A program made the translations under genes and the position numbers. Positions 58,977 through 64,000 of a stretch of 64,000 nt of DNA are shown piece by piece. The notes beneath the pieces are model-generated. The model searched no databases. It had not been told where the DNA came from and saw only the letters and a program-made list of their open reading frames with translations. The stretch is from Riptortus pedestris (Eukaryota; Arthropoda; Insecta; Hemiptera; Alydidae). The stretch spans positions 82,283,001 through 82,347,000 of the forward strand of contig CM032229.1 in the NCBI GenBank assembly GCA_019009955.1. The letters are read 5' to 3'. Numbering within the stretch: the stretch's first letter is position 1; every line of letters starts with the position of its first letter.

Positions 58977-59155
58977 GTCTTGTGAGTTAAGGCCTTAATT
59001 CACTTTATAAGCCTACAGTCGTGGATTCGATTCCCACGTGGGCAATGGGAATTTATTTAGTAACTAAATTCTTTTGTCCTAATCTGGCTAGAAGAGAGTG
59101 GTAACCTGCAGATAGGCAGCTAAAACTAGTCATAGTAGCATAAAGTGGACGTTAC
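58977..59155 (+). mobile_element. tRNA-derived SINE, diverged
   Basis: TGTGAGTTAAGG start, B box GGATTCGATTCCC (about 59032), body GGGAATTTATTTAGTAAC, end TAAAGTGGACGTTA. Confidence 0.75.
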
Positions 59156-59800
59156 AACATAACCTATATTTATTAGTTACCAATTACAATTTATTTATGA
59201 AATAATAACTGTAGCATGCATACATGTTGAATCTAATTGCAGCATTGTAAACGATAAGGGTACGACGTACAGGATAAAAACAAAGATGAGAATTGATAGA
59301 AAAACATAAATCACATACTTCATTGCCTGATAGGTATGCTTAAAATCTTAATTTCATATTTAAGAAAATCTCTCCCACTAAAAAAGTAAACTGGATTAAC
59401 GAACTTATATCAACAAGTTCCGAAAAAATGTTGAGATAGGGTGTTTTTAGGCTTATGCAGATTTTGTTCTATATTTTATCGTTTAGGGGTACGTCTGTGT
59501 GTGTGTGAAGTTTATTCTTATAGGTTATTTTTGCCTTGGCCCCACTGTACCCTATCTCTTCGCTGATGGCTCAAATCGTAGGATCAGATTTTAACTGGCT
59601 CTTGAATTAATATCGTTATGTAACGAATAACCGAATTTTCATGTACTCTAGAAAATGATGGAAATGCTATATTAGGCATTTTTCATCAGTGTTTTTATAC
59701 AATAGATATGAAAAATTATATATAATGAATTCGGTTGTATCTCTCAGACTCTACCCTTATTATGAGTTTGCAAGTTTTAATCATTTTTGTTATTTGTTAG
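59156..59800. other. Probable intron or 5' flank of gene 2
   Basis: No repeat recognised. An in-frame ATG at 59689 lies upstream of the acceptor, so translation from within this stretch cannot be excluded. Confidence 0.4.
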
Positions 59801-60020
59801 GATTTGCTCCAAGACAACCTCAGATTGGGTTCTTCAACCTCCTGCAGCCATCCACTTCCCAAAGATATCTCACTCTAAGGGATATTTACGAGAGACCAGT
59901 CACCATCATTACGACAGGAGCAAGCCCAGTTCCATACAGCCAATACATTTCCCCATATGCTCCACATCATCAACAATATAGGCAATCTTTTACTGCTTAT
60001 TATGCCAGACATGGGCTGAG
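59801..60020 (+). CDS. Gene 2, internal exon: secreted-type protein of unknown function
   Basis: An acceptor TTGTTATTTGTTAG at 59787-59800 and a donor CTGAG/GTAAGA at 60020 bound 220 nt. The exon starts with two bases of a split codon and ends with two bases of the next (phase 2). It encodes 72 whole residues, from FAPRQPQIGFFNLLQPS to HHQQYRQSFTAYYARHGL, rich in Gln, Tyr, Pro and Ser. No domain is recognised. The entry phase means at least one upstream coding exon is expected unless translation begins at the in-frame ATG at 59689. The downstream exon continues the same frame. Confidence 0.65.
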
Positions 60021-60423
60021 GTAAGAATTTATGCATTCTTTTAAACAACCTTATATTTTCAAAGCATTTATGAAATAATGGAAACACTTTTACTATTTTA
60101 GTGAGGTATAAGAACGTTGGAGTTATTATTCCTCACGAAGTAGACAATAAAAGCTGTATTGAATAAATGATATCCGAAACACATGAGTTCGAATTTCCTG
60201 CATTCAGTAATAAAATATTTGAAGACTCAGTTAGAAATCTAATCAGCTTCTGAACTTTTGGGGCATTATGAAAAAATGTATATACTTCATTTTCATGACA
60301 ATCATAGAGAAAAATATGAGTTCACTACTTAGCACTTTGGATCAACATAAACTAGCATAAATGTCTTCGGAGCTTAATTAAACACATTCCTAAATTAATG
60401 GTCTTCAAGGTCACACATGCTCA

Positions 60424-60460
<37 letters not shown>

Positions 60461-60650
60461 TGAATATACACTGCTTCAGTTAGCAATTGTACATGTTTCC
60501 GCATATTAACATCACTGAGTTGTATTTGTATTCTATTCAACTCTAACAGTTCTTGAGGATAATCAGTCATTGTTAATTTAACTTAAACTATGCCATTATA
60601 CAACATGTGTATCGCTTACTGTTTATTAAATATATAACTTTTTTTTCCAG
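60021..60650 (+). other. Intron of gene 2, with (TG)n
   Basis: GTAAGA to a strong pyrimidine tract and TTTTTTTTCCAG. A (TG)n tract lies at 60427-60457. No transposon is recognised in it. Confidence 0.7.
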
Positions 60651-61422
60651 ATCCATGGTGTCGATTGATTCATTCAGACACTTGCACAAGTTCTTTCTTC
60701 AGTTCAAGGAGCTATCTGGTTTGGTGTTCACTGCCGGAGGTTTCCCGTACCATTCTGACTTCTTGCAAAAGGGTATTACAGAATTTGTGTTTCCTGACAG
60801 CTTCAATGTTCGTGACCTTCTTGATTTCTCCGAGCAAGACACCATCTTCTTATTCATTGCACCTCAAGACGAATTCAATAATTTCAACTTCCCAAAGATT
60901 ACCAAAGTAGCAAGCTTCATAGTTAATGAGCAGGACGTAGTTCCGAATTCATTCGTAGGGACGAATTCATTTCAACCGAATTATCCACAAATTTTGAGTT
61001 CACCTTTTATCACCGTTCTTCCTCTGAACCTGAAGCCGTTTTTCCAGCCACCACATACATCTCAAGTCAATTCTTCACAAAATGGAACAAACATTAATGA
61101 TAAAAATGTTAATGTAAGTACGTCCGAACCACCGAAAGATGATTATACGACTACATCTAACCCAGTAAACTCAAATTTTACGTCTGCAAATTCAAGTAGT
61201 GCGTCGGAGAAAGTTGGTATCACTCGAGAAACGTCGACCAATTCACCTGGGAATCCCAACAGTTTTCATGAAAATGCTTCAGTAAACTCACACTCCCCAG
61301 TAAGCAACGTAAATGTTACAGCTGAAAACACTAATTATTCAGAAAATGGTGGAAATGCACAACAACCTCCTAGCTCTCCAAATAATAAGGTAATTTCAGA
61401 AGAAAAACCAGCCATTAAATGA
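60651..61422 (+). CDS. Gene 2, last exon: Asn/Ser-rich C-terminus
   Basis: 257 codons including the stop TGA at 61420-61422. The first base completes the Arg codon split by the intron, so the spliced frame reads straight through (HGLR then SMVSIDSFRHLHKF). Residues about 1-150 look folded, with hydrophobic and aromatic residues (FKELSGLVFTAGGFPYHSDF, FLFIAPQDEFNNFNFP). Residues about 150-256 are low-complexity, rich in Asn, Ser, Thr and Pro, with many N-x-S/T sites, as expected of a secreted glycoprotein tail. An AATAAA follows at 61446. No family is recognised. Spliced frame continuity, splice sites and poly(A) signal together support a real gene. Confidence 0.7.
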
Positions 61423-61445
61423 GCACTCATTATTTTAATAATAAT

Positions 61446-61451
61446 AATAAA
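61446..61451 (+). terminator. Polyadenylation signal of gene 2
   Basis: AATAAA 24 bp after the stop codon, within an (AAT)n stretch. Further AATAAA-like hexamers lie downstream (for example about 61690), so the site used is uncertain. Confidence 0.5.
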
Positions 61452-61454
61452 AAA

Positions 61455-62289
61455 TGCATTTATCAATGAATATAATCCATTCTAAAGTCGTTTTAATCAC
61501 ACTTGCATTATTTTCATCACAAAATGGAATGATTATTTACTATTGGGAATAGCGGAGAGGTTTTATTGAACAATGTATACAGATTATATTTTGTATGGAA
61601 TAAGTGTTCTAAGAATTTATTAATATCAGTATTTACATTTGAAATACAAGAAGTAAAAATTTATATTACACCTCTGTAACCATCAGAAGAAATAAAGCTT
61701 TACAAGAAACAACATAAATTGTCTATATCTCATGCTTTTAATTTTAATAGTCATAGTTATTATTGAAATGTAATATGTGTACAAATAACACCGTGAATTT
61801 TGAGGGTTTTGACATCATGTTGTGGTAAATGTTTTTAAGGTCAAGTTGAAAGAGCATGTTATGAAGAAGTAGGGGTATTTCCACCTACAAAAATAATACA
61901 AAAATCAACAAACAAGCGCGTAATCTCCAATCCCTTCCAAATCCAACCCAAAAATGTAAAACAATAGACGGACTAAAGGAAAAATCTTGCAACAGCTGAG
62001 TTCGGGTTAACAATTGTAAAACCCTACTGTAAGAGCATTCAAACAAGATTCCTCACTGGTAGGTTTTTTCCTCATGTCCTGCTGTTTTCCAGGGATTTAA
62101 TAAAATTTATTTCATTTTTAAAGTCCGAATAAGAATCGTGATAAGTAATTGTGAAGTAACTTTTTTTTTTACTTCCTTGTACGATGTGACCCCCCCCCCC
62201 TTTTTATGGAAATCGAATAAGGGAAGGATGATTTGGAGAGGGCAAAAAATGCCATAAAATTATATTCTGAAATTTTTCAATCTGTGTGC
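61455..62289. other. 3' flank of gene 2; nothing recognised
   Basis: AT-rich, probably including the 3' UTR at its start. A T-run and C-run lie at 62161-62204. Confidence 0.5.
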
Positions 62290-62512
62290 TCTGGTTAGTC
62301 ATGTGAGTTAAAGCATTGTATATAATCTCACATGGTAAACCTAGAGTGGCGAGTTCGATTCCCGCCTGGACAAAGGAATTTATTTAGTGACGGAATTCAT
62401 TAAATAAAATCCTGAGTGCCATCCTGGCTAGAAAAGCGTCGTTACCCGTAGATAACCCGTACCAATTAGCCTTAGTTGCAAACAGTGTATGATAATAAAT
62501 AATTTAATTTTT
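62290..62512 (+). mobile_element. tRNA-derived SINE, full length
   Basis: The A-box region GTCATGTGAGTTAAAGC, B box GAGTTCGATTCCC (about 62350), body and tail AATAAATAATTTAATTT are all present. With 21227-21450 it is one of the two best + strand copies. Confidence 0.85.
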
Positions 62513-64000
62513 GATATGGGTATACCGTATCACTTTCAAATGAAATAATTTTGAATTAAGTGAGTCCAAACATTTGCTTCATTTAATTAAACTATTTTTT
62601 TTCTATATCTCCTAAAAATGAGGAAAAGTTAGATACAAAATCTATTTTTATTGTCTCAGAGGTTCTCTTACATTTCGTACTCAGGTAAATCCATATTGGA
62701 ACATTGCTTAGAATCGAGTAGTAAGGTAGTGCTGTATTTACAGGTAATATGTTTGCCAAGAACCACATCTAACTGTGGTGTGTAGTTGTGAACTGTGATA
62801 CGTAGAAGCAGGGCAAACTTTCAAGACTTAATGAACTTCCCTCCAAATATCTTGCAGTAACACATAACTCCTGGAGCTTCCAGGGCCCGTTTATGGCAAT
62901 TCAGGAGAGATTGTTGACGGTGGTGAGAGTTGACTTTGATTGGAAAATGAACAGTCTTTCTCTCACTAAGTTTATTTTGAGGCGCAGTTGAAGCCACCGC
63001 CGTCAATTATATGAGAAACGTTGTTAACCTTATGATACAACAGATCAGTAAACAAGGAATTTATAGTAGTCACTTAAACCATTAAAAGTATGTAAATAAT
63101 CATTTTTTTTCTCTGTGATGTAATGAACCACAAGTTAGTCTTTAATCTGATGCCTATACACATATTCTTTAAACGATCAGCGAGATATTTAAATATATAA
63201 CACTTCAATACATACACACCATCTCCTCCAATATAGTTTCTTCTTTTTTCCAGTTTGTTCTAACATGTGACAATGCCTTCGATAAATATCAAATTTAATA
63301 TTCACAGTTTTAAAGTTAGACGCACGATATTAAACATCTCACATATTAAAATAAGATTTACGACCCAAAGCTTAGAGAGACCATCATCTTTAGAGTTTGT
63401 CTAGTACTTCAAAAATTATTATTCATAAGGTGGCCATTACACAAACCATGTTCACTAAACGGTCATAGGTTTCGTTTGGGAATTTGGCAAAGACTGGACC
63501 AGAATGGAACCAGTGTAAAGGAAATATCGAATACCATCCGACTGACTACAAGAACGAAATATATATATTTAAAAAAAAAAAAAGTTTTTAGAAGATTAAG
63601 TTTCCTCAAATAAAGCCAGAATTCTGTAGTTTTGAGATTGAACAGAAGATTAGTTCAATACTGATTTTTTGAAATAAATGCAATAACTCTAGTGATCACA
63701 AGCTACTCATTACTACTTAATAAAGAGAATAATCTTTTACGGACTACTGCAATTACCTTCCATCGTGTATCTATGAACTAACTAGACTGTTGGTAGTTCA
63801 ATGTTTTTCTATACATTGAAGTAATATGGAGTCAAGAAAACAAATCCATTAACAGATTGGGATTCGGGGAACATTGTACAGAATTTTCAGCTTCCGGGGT
63901 TTTTTCAAGAGTTTAAATAAAAGAGACCTCTCACTCACTGTGTAAAGAATGGTACAATGCCACGAAGTTGAACATTAAAGTAAACACAAACGAAGCATAA
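62513..64000. other. No gene recognised
   Basis: AT-rich with no open frame above about 60 codons and no repeat that I can name. Confidence 0.5.

Overview
This is about 64 kb of AT-rich, intron-bearing eukaryotic DNA packed with transposon debris. The mixture of Ty3/gypsy (CsRn1-like), piggyBac, Tc1/mariner, hAT, Penelope-like, LINE, tRNA-SINE, Helitron and Helentron-like elements suggests an invertebrate, most likely an arthropod. The species cannot be named from sequence alone. There is no bacterial operon structure, CRISPR array, rRNA or genuine tRNA gene.

Only two likely host genes show, both on the + strand. Gene 1 has two exons (27991-28188 and 29670-29894) joined by an intron that keeps frame. 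It encodes a helix-rich, Ala/Leu/Lys-rich protein of unknown function. Gene 2 has two 3' exons (59801-60020 and 60651-61422) with good splice sites, a frame-preserving phase-2 intron and a poly(A) signal. Its product ends in an Asn/Ser-rich tail and has no family I recognise.

About one seventh of the window is one repeat, called family A here, with roughly 20 copies or fragments. It begins with a near-perfect 28-bp palindrome, contains a (TA)n microsatellite and a conserved G-run, repeats its 5' end inverted near the 3' end, and finishes with a 6-bp-stem hairpin followed by T's. That is the layout of Helentron-associated non-autonomous rolling-circle elements (HINE/DINE-1-like). A second family, B, has canonical Helitron ends (3' hairpin then CTAG/T) and about 296-bp internal modules. 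Three of its five copies sit inside the (TA)n tract of a family A copy and a fourth abuts one. A 393-bp piggyBac-like MITE has inserted exactly into the TTAA centre of one family A palindrome.

Region by region: 1-1164, two head-to-head A copies. 4.2-5.5 kb, decayed gypsy pol. 6-7 kb, piggyBac remnant. 8-8.9 kb, A with nested Helitron. 10.7-11.2 kb, hAT deletion derivative. 11.5-12.7 kb, Penelope-type UTR fragments and A. 14.5-18.9 kb, nearly complete CsRn1-like retrotransposon on the minus strand, with one nonsense codon in integrase and a truncated 5' LTR. 19.2-20.4 kb, A plus Helitron. 27-27.9 kb, Tc1-like pseudogene. 28-30 kb, gene 1. 31.7-40.8 kb, A copies, two holding Helitrons. 41.4-42.4 kb, Penelope GIY-YIG remnant between inverted repeats. 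43.2 and 45.9 kb, 5'-truncated retroposons with clear target-site duplications, the second inside a diverged ~262-bp tandem array. 47.1 kb, fold-back element. 49.2-53.8 kb, a cluster of A copies. 57.2 kb, Helitron. 59.8-61.4 kb, gene 2.

The clearest biological points are the structure of family A, the recurrent damage at its palindrome, its use as a landing site by other transposons, and recurring hammerhead-like motifs in Penelope-type fragments whose central stems covary.
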